Source: Ligustrum vulgare
Lineage: Eukaryota > Streptophyta > Magnoliopsida > Lamiales > Oleaceae
DNA: 64,000 bases
NCBI GenBank assembly: GCA_963555705.1
Contig: OY743189.1
Coordinates: forward strand, 9,131,501-9,195,500
Direction: 5' to 3'
The notes beneath the pieces were generated by a model, which ran no database searches, was not told the origin of the DNA, and was given only the letters and a program-made list of their open reading frames with translations. Positions 23,319-35,960 of the stretch are shown piece after piece (position 1 is the first letter of the stretch; each line of letters starts with the position of its first letter). The position numbers were made by a program, and so were the translations under genes.

Positions 23319-24344
23319 CTTTCATTAAAGATTGAGAAAAGTGCTCTGTGAACATGAGAGATATATAATATAATGAGCCGCAGCAGGTGGAAATTCAGAG
23401 CGAGAAGAAGAGAGGACACGACGCCGTATTCAAAATCCTTACAACCAAATAACCCACCAATCAAGAGCTTTAGCATCTGGATTTTCAAAATTTCTTTCAA
23501 TAAAATGCTGATCAGATCTAAAACAAAAGCATTTCAATAAATACATCTAACAAAAAACGAAAATCATCATGAATCTCCACCTTCTTTAAAACATTCAGCA
23601 CCAACCCATAAAATCAACACACTTTTAACACATCTCCCACACAAAGAATCCCATTTCCATTGCGATCGATACAAAAACAATGTGACAACCTTTCACGAAG
23701 TTCGTAGAGTTAACACGTGACACTGGTACAATAGAACATGTCACATGACAAAAGTGGGACGCTATGTGAGGCATTTAACATGGGTAAAACGAGAGGATCT
23801 GCAATTGAGACTCTGAGAGTGTGAAAAATGAATTAATTTTATAGGGCAAAAGAGGGAAAGTGGACTTTGGTGTGATTGGTTTGGAATTTCGCGCTGATTC
23901 ACGTTATGGCAAAACCGAAGGTTTTCACTTTGGAAAATGTTAAAGGAACAATTCAAATTGAACAACTTGAAGAACTCTCCTCCCACATGGAGGTGGGGTC
24001 CATCCATTCAATTTGAGTGTTCATCTAGCTAAGTCCTTTCACTTTTCAGTTTGTTAAACTTCAAATCATTTTAATCAGGCATAATTTTTAAAATCATTTT
24101 TCAATCATACATTTTATTTAAACTAAGTCTCAGATGGGTTAAGGATTTATAACCTTATTTCTCTCTTTTTGATATATATATATATATAAATAATGTAATA
24201 TTTTTCGAGGTAACATATGTGATTGAAAAATAATTAGACAAAATAAGTGTAGATAAAAAATGATTTTAAAAAACACGTTATTTAGAAACATGTACCAGTT
24301 TTTCATACCATATTTTAACTACATATTTTCAAATTACTTTTCAG
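23319..24344 (-). promoter_or_regulatory. 5' UTR exon and promoter region of the membrane-protein gene
   Basis: The stretch upstream of the proposed donor contains a GC-richer leader around 23390-23430 and, further up, no other gene. TATA-like sequence is common in this AT-rich DNA, so no single start can be chosen. A frame at 23762-24007 is not supported. Confidence 0.35.
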
Positions 24345-24434
24345 CTACACACACACATACATATACATACATACATACATGTACTATATATTTTACTACA
24401 CACACACACACATACAAATACATACATACATGTA
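24345..24434. repeat. CA / CATA microsatellite
   Basis: Compound (CA)n and (CATA)n runs abut the Helitron end at 24435. The short frames on both strands here are repeat products. Confidence 0.9.
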
Positions 24435-24621
24435 CTAGTATCACACCTGTGTGTTGCACGAAAAAATAATATCAATGATTTTACTGTAAATATCATTTCA
24501 AAATAGAAAAAAAAAAGTTTGAACACATAATTTGTTTTGATTAATGATTAAAACTGTTAATAAATGCTCAAAGTATAAAAGAATTAGAATTTCGTAAATT
24601 TTGAAAAACCCTTTTAAATAC

Positions 24622-24793
24622 TATGCCCCTGTTTGAGGCTTATTACAGCAAAATAATGTGATTTATAATAGTAAATTTTGGAGAATGGATGATTCAAAAA
24701 TAAGGAATCTTTTTAGATTTATGTGTCGATTATTTTATTGATACAATGTGTGGTTGAAAAATAATTTCGAAATAAATAAGGTTTCAAACCAGA
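24622..24793. mobile_element. MITE in Helitron copy 1
   Basis: Imperfect inverted ends (GCCCCTGTTTGAGGCTTATT against AGCTCTGGTTTGAAACCTTATT) bound a piece absent from the matching place in the Helitron at 56787. TA or CTA flanks both sides. Related copies are at 54508-54679 and in the arms of the inverted repeat at 42679-43641. Confidence 0.5.
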
Positions 24794-25417
24794 GCTAAAT
24801 TGTTTGTACAGTTTGTTGTTGTCCACACTTGTGTGATGTACGAAAGTTATAATAGACAAAATATATTTTAAACAATTTCTCAAACTTAAATTAAATAATG
24901 CAATTTTTGTATAAAATGAATAAAAAAAAAATTTCCAAGCATTTTTTACTACCATAAATAATACATGAATTTGTTTTTATGTTTTCGTATTGACAATTTC
25001 TTTATTCATATTATTACATTGTTATTTTAATATTTTAATAAAAATTGATTAACGATCAATTATTTAATACAAATTACATGAATTATTCATTAAAATCTTT
25101 AATATATATTCTGCATATTACATTATTTAAGTTTATAATAAAAAAATAGACAATTAACATGATCAGTAAATAAATTAAAATAATGTCAAAGTGATGAATA
25201 AATTGATTAAAATCTTTAGTTGTAAAAATAACACAACTTACTTGAATTTACTTTGAAAATTTTTAAATTTATTATTTGTTTTAATTTGATAAGAAAAAGA
25301 ACTTGAACTGAAATTAATCATCAATGACTCAATTCAATTTAGTTAACAAGTTATTGATTGTATTATAGGACTTAAATGATATAATTTATAATATATGGGA
25401 TATTGAAGAAATGTAAA

Positions 25418-25425
<8 letters not shown>

Positions 25426-25496
<71 letters not shown>
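25426..25496. repeat. (TA)n microsatellite
   Basis: About 35 TA units follow a run of A inside the Helitron. Confidence 0.95.
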
Positions 25497-25499
<3 letters not shown>

Positions 25500-27099
25500 A
25501 AATTTTTACCTTAGATCTTTGAGATAATTTTATGGACAATATATTTACTGTTTGCTCTCACTTGTTAGCTTGAATTAAACTTCTCATTAAGGTTTTTGAT
25601 TTGACATCTATATTACATATTTTTTTGATTTCAGAAAAATACAACAATTATAAAAAAATAATAATTATTATAAAAAATAGTTTATACCTTAAAAAATAAC
25701 ATATTAATGTCATTAATAGCATAACGCGGATGCCACTAATGTCATTAATGGCACATGTACCATAATAGTTGTTAAAATATTTAATACAATGTTTTTTTAC
25801 AAAAAATTTCAAATATAGAAAATTATTTTGACAAGAAATTATGTGTTGATTTTGGTGACGACTATTCTACTTAGTGATGGCAACGATTCGATTGGGGTCG
25901 GTTCATCCAAAACCATAACCGAATCACCAATTTTTTTCCCCATACCATAATTGACCCATAACTGCCTAAGTCGAGCCAGTTCGATTTCGGTTCATGTCTC
26001 AGTTTGGTGCGGTTAATAACCACTTGTATTTAAATTAATTTTTGTAAGTCCAACTGAAAATATTATTTAATAATAATAAATAAAAAAAGCAATGTGGCAA
26101 TACTAAGCATATTTCGAAAATAATATTACGAATATAACAATATTAGTATAACAACTTAGTATAAGTTTCTATGAAATTCAAACTATCCATTGAAGAAAAG
26201 TAAAACAGGATAATTTCGGTTGTAACCAAAATATTTTTAAGAACATACTAGCAGAGAGATCTTGACAATAAAGCACGTTGAATAACCAAAAGAGAATCAA
26301 GTTACTCAAACAAGTACTCTCATGTTAAAGCCAATTTGAGAGTATAACGATTAGTATAACCCTCCACATGCAAAGTTCCCTTTCAACACCATTCACCGAA
26401 ACATTTCCTAGAAGAAGCCTATTATCTGACAAAATTATACTAATACCCACCAACAATATTCTAAATACACAGCTTGTGGAGAATTATCGTCCGTCGAAAT
26501 GGAGATTGACTGAGTGAGTGAAGATGAGTGAATCAGATATTCAAATAACTATAGACCAAGGGTTAATGGATTTGGATGGGCTTTGATCATGTGGGTTTGG
26601 TTAAGGGTTAAGTACACAAATACACAACTTTAAATGACCTTTTTTTAAATATCATGTATTTTAAAAGATATTTTAATAATACAAAACATATTATTAAAAT
26701 CAGGTAAAATTCCTCTCCTTCAATTACTGCTATAGCAACAACTTCTGTGTCATCTTCTAAGTTGCATATCTTCAATTTCCAACGTACATAATATAATATG
26801 TCACCATATGAATTTTCATCCACTAACAATGCGCAAAGAGGTCGAATTGTGCCCTGTCGGTGATTGAATAACTTAAGATGAAAATCATTTGGTTTCCGTC
26901 TAATCTATTTGAAAAAGCTCCATATGTGAGAATAGAACCCGCCCACGACATCATGAAGACATGACAGATTAATTGTTAAAATTAATTGAATTTGTCACAA
27001 TTACTTTATTGTATATGATAAGCCACTCAAAATTTCATTTTTTAATAAATTGAATTAATTATAAATTACAATTGTAACTTAACTCTATATGACAACTCA

Positions 27100-27770
27100 C
27101 TCAAAATTTCATTTTTCTTTTAACATTAATTTAATTAGTTACAAAATGTAATTAATTGCAATTGTAACTTAATTACATTCTGTAATTAATTACAATTGAA
27201 ATTTTATTTCATTTTTGTAATTAGTTACAATTGTAACCTTATTTCAATTTTACTATTAATTACAATTATAAGTAATGAAGTTGTAAAATATGACATATTT
27301 TTATAGATGGAAATTAAGTTGCAATTGAAACTTTATTTCAATTTTGTAATTAATTACAATTATGACTAATGAAATCGTAAGACTAACATTTGTATTTCTA
27401 GTTTGTAATTAATTACTATTGAAATTTTATATAAATTTTGCATTTAATTACAGTTGTAACTTTAATTCAATTTTGTATTTAATTACAATTGTAACTAATG
27501 AAATCGTAAAACTAACATGTGTATTTGTAGTTTGTAATTAATTACTATTGAAATTTTATATAAATTTTGCATTTAATTACAATTGTAACTTTAATTCAAT
27601 TTTGTATTTAATTACAATTGTAACTAATGAAATCGTAAAACTAACACGTGTATCTGTAGCTTGTAATTAATTACTATTGAAGTTTTATATAAATTTTGCA
27701 TTTAATCACAATTGTAACTTTAATTCAAGTTTGTATTTAATTATAATTGTAACTAATGGATTTATAAAAC
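27100..27770. repeat. 129-bp minisatellite inside the hAT-like element
   Basis: The block CTAATGAAATCGTAA recurs at about 27366, 27495 and 27624, spaced 129 bp. Flanking (TTAATTACAATTGTAA)-type subrepeats extend the array on both sides. The unit is rich in palindromic AATTGTAATTAATTACAATT-like sequence. Confidence 0.8.
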
Positions 27771-28779
27771 ATGACATATATTTTTTTTTTTTTTTACAAA
27801 ATTAATTAAAACAGATACATTCACTCGATCACATTTTATAATTAGTTACAATTGTAATTGATCACCCTCTGCACCTACTTTCCCACTGCATTCTTAATCA
27901 CCTCAATGACACTCCGATAAGCTTTAAGCAACCGAGCTTCACTAAACAATAATTTGTATGTCATAAGCAAAATCATTTTCCCATGGCTGGTTTTATCACA
28001 TGTTCAAAGAACCACCTACACAGATCTTCTGCTATCACATAAGACGGAATAGACAGTCTTCGTAAATATATGGCCAAATAAACACAAGAGATTCTTCAAA
28101 TACTTGGCATACAGATGGAAGAATAGTTTACTCCTCCATTAGCATTTATCAACCAAGAATTACAAAGTATGACTGGAAACCTATATATTTAATAGCAAGG
28201 AGACCAAGCAACAATTTGATTACTAACAAGGGAGTTCGAACCAAAAGTAAAATATAAATTATCCATATTGTGACAAGATTTCAACATTTTTCTCTGATGG
28301 GGTGATGGGGGGTGAAGGGGTTGGTGAGTAGGTTTGACAGAGAATGATTCACATAAAAAAAAAGGCAAAACACAGACAACATTAACATGAAATCATTTTA
28401 ATGTAGTTGGTTTTATCATACATTCAAAGAACCCCTATACGGATCTTCTACTATCACATATATTTCAACAATTACAGTCAATTTCCATATTTTCTCTTCC
28501 TCTTCCACTAGACTTTCACTGAAAAAAATTGCAACTTTTTCTAGCCTGTTGATGATATCTTAAAATTTTTCTTTAATCCATCAGAAAGTCTCCAAACCAA
28601 AAGAACTCCAGAACTTCTAATTCAATAAGAACAACCTTGCCTGACAGTAATTGCACCGCTTCAGTCGTCAATTCCAATTTCCACCAATCATCCTTCTATA
28701 CAAAATGCCTTCACCATTTACAGGTCAAAGTAGGTATGCCACCCACAGATCCAAACTCAAAGTTGAAATCACCATTTAC

Positions 28780-28965
28780 TGGATTATGCATATCTTAGTC
28801 TTAATGTCGTCGATCTCGATCTCAATCTCAAGCTTCAGCCTCCTCCGCCGCTCCAGCCTTCGCATCTGATCCTTCTTTGTTGTCACTTCATCTCCTCCAT
28901 CCTCGTCTCCGAGTGTATTTTGAAGTCCATAGGAATCAAAGTCAACGGAGATACTCCCAAGATTG
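28780..28965 (-). other. possible captured gene fragment in the hAT-like element
   Basis: A GC-richer stretch on the minus strand gives an open, highly charged reading (DQMRRLERRRRLKLEIEIE) unlike the surrounding DNA. It could be an exon piece picked up by the element. No family is recognised. Confidence 0.3.
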
Positions 28966-29388
28966 AGAAAGAAACTCTCAAAGCGATAGGAAAGAGAATC
29001 AGAGGGATTTGACTTCTTTGTTTTAAAATTCTTAACGATACCTGATTTTCATAATTATTTTTCAAACAACTGATTTTAAAACTTTTAAATATAAAACCAT
29101 GAATGGGTGTAATTTTCCTATTGGTTAATTGACTTTTAATTAGAAACTCTAATTTTGAGTTTTTTAAGTTTTAAATATAGTCCAAAATATTTTTTTTAAT
29201 CGAATATTCGGTTCGGTTCAGGGCACCGACACAATTAACATACCCACCCCCATCAATAATCGGGTCATTAAATTAGCATACCATACCCACCCCACAGCCC
29301 CTATCGGTTCCTTTTTTTTCGAACCATTTGGATCGGTTAACCGCAGTTTTCAGTTCAGGCGATTCAAATTGCCATCCTTAATTCTACT

Positions 29389-29867
29389 TTAATATTAATT
29401 AATCATTAATATTAATTATTAATTATTATTATTATTATTATTAAAATGTATTGCAGTGTTTTAAGGAAATGATGAATGAATGGGTCGCTTGGAGTTATAA
29501 TATTGGATTTGTGGGGAATCTAAAAGGTTGCAAATCGCAGTTTTGATGGTAACGGCAATTTGGCAATTGACGATAAATTGCGTGTTCTACGACACGACAA
29601 GAATAACTTAATTAAAAATAAAAAGGGAAATTGCAAGACACCGACTCACCAACTAATAATCGATTTAAAGTTTGGTCCGACAAATTATATATTCTTTATA
29701 TATAGTCAAAATCTTATTTTTAATTAAACAAATTCACGGTTGGCTTTGTTTGTTAAAAAATTCTTGTTTAAAATTTTTTTTTTTTATGTTTTCAAAGTAA
29801 AATATTTGTTTAAAAAGTAGATAGAGAAAACGTGTGATTAAAAGTGTTTTGAAAATTGTATTGTCTA
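29389..29867. other. 5' remainder of Helitron copy 1 and intergenic DNA
   Basis: The first tens of bases continue the Helitron interrupted by the hAT-like element, but its exact 5' end is not clear. ATT trinucleotide repeats lie at about 29419-29443. No gene is seen. Confidence 0.4.
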
Positions 29868-29872
29868 AAAAT

Positions 29873-32362
29873 TGTTGGGAATTAAACACAAATTCCCTCT
29901 CTAATTAACCCCACAGAAATTTTTGATATTCAAAAATAATAAGCAAACCAAAAAACAAATACGAACACAGAAATTTACGTGATTCGACAACTTGCCTACG
30001 TTCACGGATCCTTGTCAAAACTTTTCACCATATAATAAATTGTTACAATTATATAGAATTTGCACTCACCAAATCTCCCAAGTATTGTAAGAAAAATAAT
30101 CAAGTTTTATCACATCTACCAAATTCTACTTCTTTGTACAATCCACAAAGAACCAAGAAAAACCAACATGCTAGATTACATTTTTTCTCACTATACTCTC
30201 TAGTCAATGTACAATTCATTGACCCCTCAACACACATATTTATAGGTAACCCAAAAATGTGTATTACTTATACCCCAAGATATTTCCTTATTGAAGTTGA
30301 ATAATTAGAATAAGGAAAGAAATTCATGCCAAAAAGATTATCTTCCTTTTCTTTTCACCTTTAACCTGATCTCCAAGTTAACCACTTTAACAAGAAAATC
30401 AATTGTTTAAAATATTCTCATTTTTAATTTGAGTCAAATATCCTAATAATCTCCACCTTGACACAAATTCATGCTTGCCAAAACATTTAAATCAACAATT
30501 GTGTAACAGGCAAGCAATTTTCCACTTTGACGATCTCACACTCCACCATATGAGTATAACCAGCACTCAGAATTATCAACGAACTCCGAGTTTTTCATCT
30601 GCTCATGTCAAAATAAAACCTTGCTGAAAAATTATGGTGCAACTCCCATGTTTGGCTTTCCTTGGGAACTCATCAGTCATCGACATCAATTTCACCACAC
30701 ACCTTGCATTAATGTCATACCAATGCCCGTATACAAACACATGTACCAGTCAGCAATAACACATCCTCTATCATGGCAACTGGCTTCATGCCATAATTCA
30801 GTCTCATCTTACTAAAGTACATCATCACCATCCTCCACCAGGAGAGTCGCATTGTCCACCTTCGAGCAGTTAGCCGACTCTACTCCACCTTTTGGACAAT
30901 TTCTTCTCACATGACTAGATTTACCACAGTTCCAACACATTACCTTCTTCTTCTTCATGGATTTACATCTCTTCCACTTTTCAGTAATAAGCAAAGTTTT
31001 TTCAGATGAGCTGTAATTTCAACTTAATCAACTTAACTTCTGAAAATTCCACCATTTCCTTCTCGTACATCAAAATCAGCATGATGTACTCAAACGTGAA
31101 TGGAAGAGACCAGATGAACTTTATCCTCATCATTAATCTTAACTCTAATGATTCCAGTTCAGAAATAATCACATTAAGAACACTAAGATGATCTAAGATT
31201 TTCATACCTGCATCAATTCTCAAAGAATGAAATCACTCCTTCAGATACAAGTTATTTGACAAGCTCTTCATCTGATACAACTCTTCCAGTTTTTTCAACA
31301 GTTCATTCACATCAAATATCCCATAAATATTTGCAGGAACATTTTTGGTCAAACAAAGTTGTAACATGCTAGCAGCCTTCAAATCCAAATTTTCTCAATC
31401 TTCATCACTCGTGCTGGATTCAATTTCTTTGTCAGAACTCAAGGTTGGTTTTTCCTTCAAAGCTTTCTGCAGTCTCATCTGAATCAATACATCCATGACT
31501 TGTACTTACCACAAGCCAAAATTGATCTTCTAGACAAATTTCTCCACGTTGTACCTTCCAAACATATTTTCCTTTGCTCCAAATTTTTTTTCGAACCACC
31601 TGATACTCTGTTAATTAGACGTCGATTTCCTTGTCGACGGCGCCATTGTTGGGAATTAGACACAAATTCCCTTTCTAATTAACCCCACCACAGAAATTTT
31701 TGATGTTCAAGAAATAATAAGCAAACCAGAAAATAAATACGAATACAAAAATTTACGTGGTTCAGCAACTTGCCTACGTCAACGGACCCTTGCCAAAACT
31801 TTTGACTATATAATAAATTGTTACAATTATATAGAATTTGCACTCACCAAATCCCCAAAGTATTGTAAGAAAAATAATCAAGTTTTACCACATCTACCAA
31901 ATTCTACTTCTTTGTACAACCCACAAAGAACCAAGAAAATTCAAGATGTTAGACTACATTTGTCCTTATAATATTCTCTAATAAATGTGCAATTAATTGA
32001 CTCTTCAACACAAATATTTATAGGTAAATATAACTCAAAAACGTGTATTACTTGTGCCGATATTTCCTTGTTGAAGTGGAAAAATTAGAATAAGGAAAGA
32101 AATTAATGTCAAAAAGATTATCTTCATTTTCTTTTCACCTTTAACTTGGTCTCCAAGTTAACCACTTTAACAATATATTACTTGTACCCCAAGATATTTC
32201 CTTGTTGAAGTAGAATAATTAGAATAAGGAAAGAAATTCATGCCAAAAAGATTATCTTCATTTTCTTTTCACCTTTAACTTGGTCTCCAAGTTAAGCACT
32301 TTAACAAGAAAATCAATTGTCCAAGATATTCATATTCTTAATTTGGGTCAAATATCCTAACA
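29873..32362 (-). mobile_element. gag-only Ty1/copia element
   Basis: LTRs at 29873-30448 and 31647-32362 start TGTTGGGAATT and end CCTAACA (CCTAATA in the left one). They are flanked by AAAAT duplications (29868-29872 and 32363-32367). A polypurine tract AAGGTGGAGATT (minus strand) lies beside the left LTR, so it reads on the minus strand. Only about 1.2 kb of interior remains and it encodes gag but no pol. The right LTR is longer because a segment of about 135 bp is tandemly doubled (about 32040-32310). Confidence 0.9.
30812..31640 (-). pseudogene. copia gag with zinc knuckle, frameshifted
   Basis: Minus-strand frames in order give a start region KINFGLW with one stop before it and a helix-rich gag core (LKKLEELYQMKSLSNNLYLK, then IWSLPFTFEYI near 31080). 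A zinc knuckle CWNCGKSSHVRRNC (C-x2-C-x4-H-x4-C) lies at about 30890-30935. The pieces are in different frames and separated by stops, for example 31002-31223 and 30812-30994. Protease to RNase H are absent. Confidence 0.75.
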
Positions 32363-32578
32363 AAAATATGTTTTTAAACACATTCCCAAACAAAGGCTTT
32401 ATTATGATTTTATTTTTATCTATTTATAAATAAAACTGCTTATAAACTCATTCGAGATGGGATGTGAAACGTTAGAAGGACATTAGTATAATTGATGTAT
32501 TCTCCTACTGAATCAGATTGTCTAATTCTTTTTCTTATTTTTCTTTTTTTAAGGAAAAAATAGGAAATTCTCTCTTTC
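32363..32578. other. short intergenic stretch
   Basis: This is AT-rich DNA between the copia element and the next TIR element, with no feature. Confidence 0.6.
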
Positions 32579-32581
32579 TAA

Positions 32582-34011
32582 AAGCATCCATAATGAATTA
32601 GCTAAATTTAGCTAACCACATGAACAAAAAATCAAATGTTAAGTGACACGTACATGTTAAAATTAAATAATAATTTTTGCTACAATGGATATGTTAATAT
32701 CTAATTAAATCCAAGAATACAATAAATACTTATTTTTAAAATATCAAAATTTATATATTAATATGTTAATCATTTTAAAGTTCTCATTAAATTATATAAT
32801 ATAAAATCAACAAAGAATTATTTTGTTTATCGATATTAAAAAATTTAAAGAAAAATAATAAGATTTTAGAGAAATCTTTCAATATAAATTGTTGTGTTAT
32901 CAATTAAGTTGCTAGTCAAATTTAAAAAAGAGGTAATATATTACCACCACAAATCTTATTTATTACACTACATTTTATTTTATTTTTCTATTTGCTTAAA
33001 TGATCCTAAATAAAAGAGTAGCATCACAGAAATTCAATGAACAAAAAAATCATCCGATTCAATGGACAGAAAAACTCATAAAATTCATCAGAAATTCAAT
33101 AAACATAAAGAAATAAAATTCAATAAAACTCATTAGATTCACTGTTTCAAGAGTGCACATCTTTCCATTTTTGTAGAGATCGTTTGGCAATGGAAAAACT
33201 CTGAAACTAATTTCTTGACTTGGCCTAAGAGTAAAAAGGACCAATTAGGGAATGGAAAAGTCATGAATTAAATCACCTACTGAGAAGATGAAAAAAATCA
33301 CCTATTGATAATGAATTTTTTGGCTCTCTATAATTGAAAAAATGGCGGCATGATATTGTCGCCGGAGAAGCAAGTTTTTACCGAAATTATCAAGGGCGGC
33401 TCTGGCCCTATGCATTCAATGCAATCGCATAGGACCCCTAAGGTGTGAAGGTCCCCAAAAGTGTATAAGGTCTAACAATTTAGTCTAATAGATAGCTCAA
33501 AATTTTTTTAAAAAAATGCCTAATTCATCCAAAAATACTAGAAGAGTAAATTTAATTTCATATCTTGACGGTTTACGTCATTATTTAAACGATTTTATTT
33601 AATAATTTTTTTCGTTCAAGGTCCCCATTTAAAATTTCGCATAAAGGCCCTCAATTTTTTGGACGCTTCAGGGCCGGCCCTGGAAATTATGACTGCATGA
33701 GAAGGAAGTATTTTATTGGAAAAATGGGAACCTCGTTCTGATGCCTGAAAGAGGGGAAAAGGCTCGCCGGAGAAGCTTGGCATCACAATGATCGATGCCT
33801 TTGTAAGAGTCCTTGACTCTGGGCACTTGTGGTGGTTGGTAGGTGAGTTTTGTAGAGATTAGAGAATTATTTGGCTTAATTTGTGGTGCAAGTATAATTC
33901 TGAGAATATGGTCAGACTATATTTGTCAATTTATTCATTGTAGACTAATATTCAACATCTAACGAATTTATTTCACTAACATGTAGTGTAACTTATTCAT
34001 TGTGGATGCTT
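32582..34011. mobile_element. PIF/Harbinger-like TIR element, non-autonomous
   Basis: The inverted ends AAGCATCCATAATGAATTAG and AAGCATCCACAATGAATAAG match at 18 of 20 positions and are flanked by TAA on both sides (32579-32581 and 34012-34014), fitting the 3-bp TWA target of PIF/Harbinger. It is 1430 bp, has no transposase, and contains the hAT MITE at 33391-33682. Confidence 0.7.
33391..33682. mobile_element. hAT-type MITE
   Basis: This 292-bp element is flanked by perfect 8-bp duplications GAAATTAT (33383-33390 and 33683-33690). The ends are CAAGGGCGGCTCTGG and, inverted, CAGGGCCGGCCCTG. Confidence 0.85.
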
Positions 34012-35280
34012 TAAGAGATTAAACTCAATAAAAAAATTATTCGGAGTGTCCAACATATAGCATTATGGAACTTCCAAAGCAAATAAATGCTAAAAGAGAA
34101 GGAGTTTTTTACGTTACGCCTCATTTTCCTTCCTTTTCTTTTGCAGCATTTCGCTCAAAGGATTGAAGGGAGATAGTGCATTTCGCAAGGGCCAAAAGAA
34201 GGCATTAGATTTAGAAAGACTACATAAGCATTCCGGGCCAACTAAAAGACCTAACTTGAGTTTCCGTGGCTTGCTAGAATCCTAATGTATGAAAAAGTAA
34301 GACCAACACCTTTCTTAATAACTTTTTGTACTATCAAAGCCGTTTTTCCTTTTTAACGCCCTATGACAAGCACATATATTTACCTTTTTTTTTATTACTG
34401 GTTCAATATAAACTCATCAATTGACTCTTTACCTTTTTCATCATTTATTTTTATCTATTTACAAATAAACTTGTTTAAAAATTCTTTACAAAGGGAATGT
34501 AATGTAAAATGTGAAAAAGGCTTCGTTATAACCGACTTTATATATATACCTTTTTTTATTACCAACCAATATAGATTCGTCAATTGAATTTTACTTTTTT
34601 CTCTATTCTACAAAGCTCGTTTTGTCTCACTTAAGAGAAGGTTGGACGCAAAGTTTTCTATTACTGCTTGTCATGCTTTCCTCTTTTTTACACTTAATCT
34701 TTGTGTATGCTCGCTTAAGTTCGCTAAAACTTGAAGTTCGATATTATCGCTTAATCACTCCTTACGCTTCTTAGGACACTATTTTTTCAAACAATGTATG
34801 AATTTGAGTTTAAATGTGTAAGGTTTTAGGTCAAACATGCACAACAACAATTATAAGGACTCGAAATCATAGTTCGGATCAACCTTGCACTTAAATAAAA
34901 TCTGTGATAAGATAATACCTTTGATGAAACTCGTAGATCTGAATTCTGGTGCAGAATGTATAAAACTCATCCCAACAGCGGTCTAAATGGCCATTCTCTA
35001 ATAGTAATCCACACAACAAGTAATATCTGCCGCTGTAGTAGATGGCGGATCTATGACCGGCAGTGGGTGTGGTGGATGGTGCTGTGGCTTTTGTGGGTGG
35101 TAGTAAGGTGTTTGTGCAGGTTTTGAGGTGGTGGCGGCAGCAATGGCGATGACGGTGGTGGTGGTGATGGTAGGGATGTGGTGGTGGGGTTGGTGAGGTG
35201 AGGTGAGGTTAGGTTAGGTTAGGTGGTGGGATAGGATAGGATGAAGGGTGTTTGTTACCAATTATTTGAGTAATTGTGAA
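34012..35280. other. intergenic DNA with a G-rich stretch
   Basis: No gene is supported. From about 35070 to 35240 the plus strand is rich in GGTGG, GGTGA and GGTTA short repeats. A direct pair of 'acctttttttattac' stretches lies near 34380 and 34547. Confidence 0.5.
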
Positions 35281-35880
35281 AAACAAATAATATGTGACAT
35301 AAAAAATTTAAGACCATGACTAAACTTTTAATTGTGAGTCACAATTTTTCGAGTTTTGACATATAAAATTCATCTTTTATGATTGATAATAAAGTTGTGA
35401 TCTAAGAAATTTGTAAAGAGTAATCCAAAAATAATCCATGTCATCATTTTCATAATTTGTGACTAAGAAATGGTCACAACCTATAAAACTTGTGAGTTGT
35501 GACAAATTAATTTGATAGTTTGTGATCGAAATATAAGTTGTAACTTATAAAATTTGTAATTTGTAATCGAGAAATAAGTCTTGACTAATTAATTTGATAC
35601 TTTGTGATCAATTAATAAGTTGCTACTTACAAAATATGTGATTTATGATTTGGAAATTAATTGTGAACTAAAAGTTTTTTTTTTTTTTTGATTTGTGACC
35701 GAGACTAAATCGCGACCGAGAAATAAATTGTAACCTATAAAGTTTATAATTTGTGACCAAGAAATAAAATGTGACTGATAAATTTGATAATTTGTAATTT
35801 ATAAAATTTATAAATTTTTTTTTCTTTTTTACAGTTATCATATATTGTATATTATTGTGACATTAACCTAATTAAATAAC
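35281..35880. repeat. degenerate minisatellite
   Basis: Variants of a 'aatttgtgac(c)aagaaataagttgtaac' unit of roughly 55-65 bp recur about ten times with heavy divergence. A poly-T run is at about 35672-35688. Confidence 0.5.
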
Positions 35881-35960
35881 AAAATATAATTAATTAATTA
35901 TGACCTGGTTTTTGGATTAAAATTGTAAGTTTCTTAAGTTTGAAAATGTTTATTTTAGAT

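Larger units (their letters stand above)
24435..25871 (-). mobile_element. non-autonomous Helitron, copy 1 (3' end and body)
   Basis: On the minus strand it ends with a decayed hairpin (CGTGCAACACACAGG) followed by CTAG at 24438-24435 and then T, the Helitron 3' signature. The body aligns with copies at 38045-39496 and 56787-58350. A small MITE sits at about 24622-24793, and a (TA)n run of about 70 bp lies at 25426-25496. A hAT-like element inserted at 25872 splits off the 5' end, which resumes at 29389. Confidence 0.7.
25872..29380. mobile_element. large non-autonomous hAT-like element
   Basis: It is flanked by perfect 8-bp duplications ATTCTACT (25864-25871 and 29381-29388), the length typical of hAT. 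The inverted ends are TAGTGATGGCAA and TAAGGATGGCAA (10 of 12 matching). At 3.5 kb it carries no recognisable transposase. The interior holds a 129-bp minisatellite, two copies of a block near 27985-28045 and 28405-28460, and a GC-richer stretch at 28780-28960. Confidence 0.8.

Noticed and set aside
25864..25880. A possible Helitron 5' end (TC...A) for copy 1 at 25877.
   Set aside because: The 8-bp duplication ATTCTACT and the TIRs show that a hAT-like element starts at 25872; the TC is chance.
35195..35222. Telomere-like GGTTAGGTTA repeat.
   Set aside because: It is only about three pentamer units (GGTTA), not the plant TTTAGGG repeat, within generally G/T-rich DNA.
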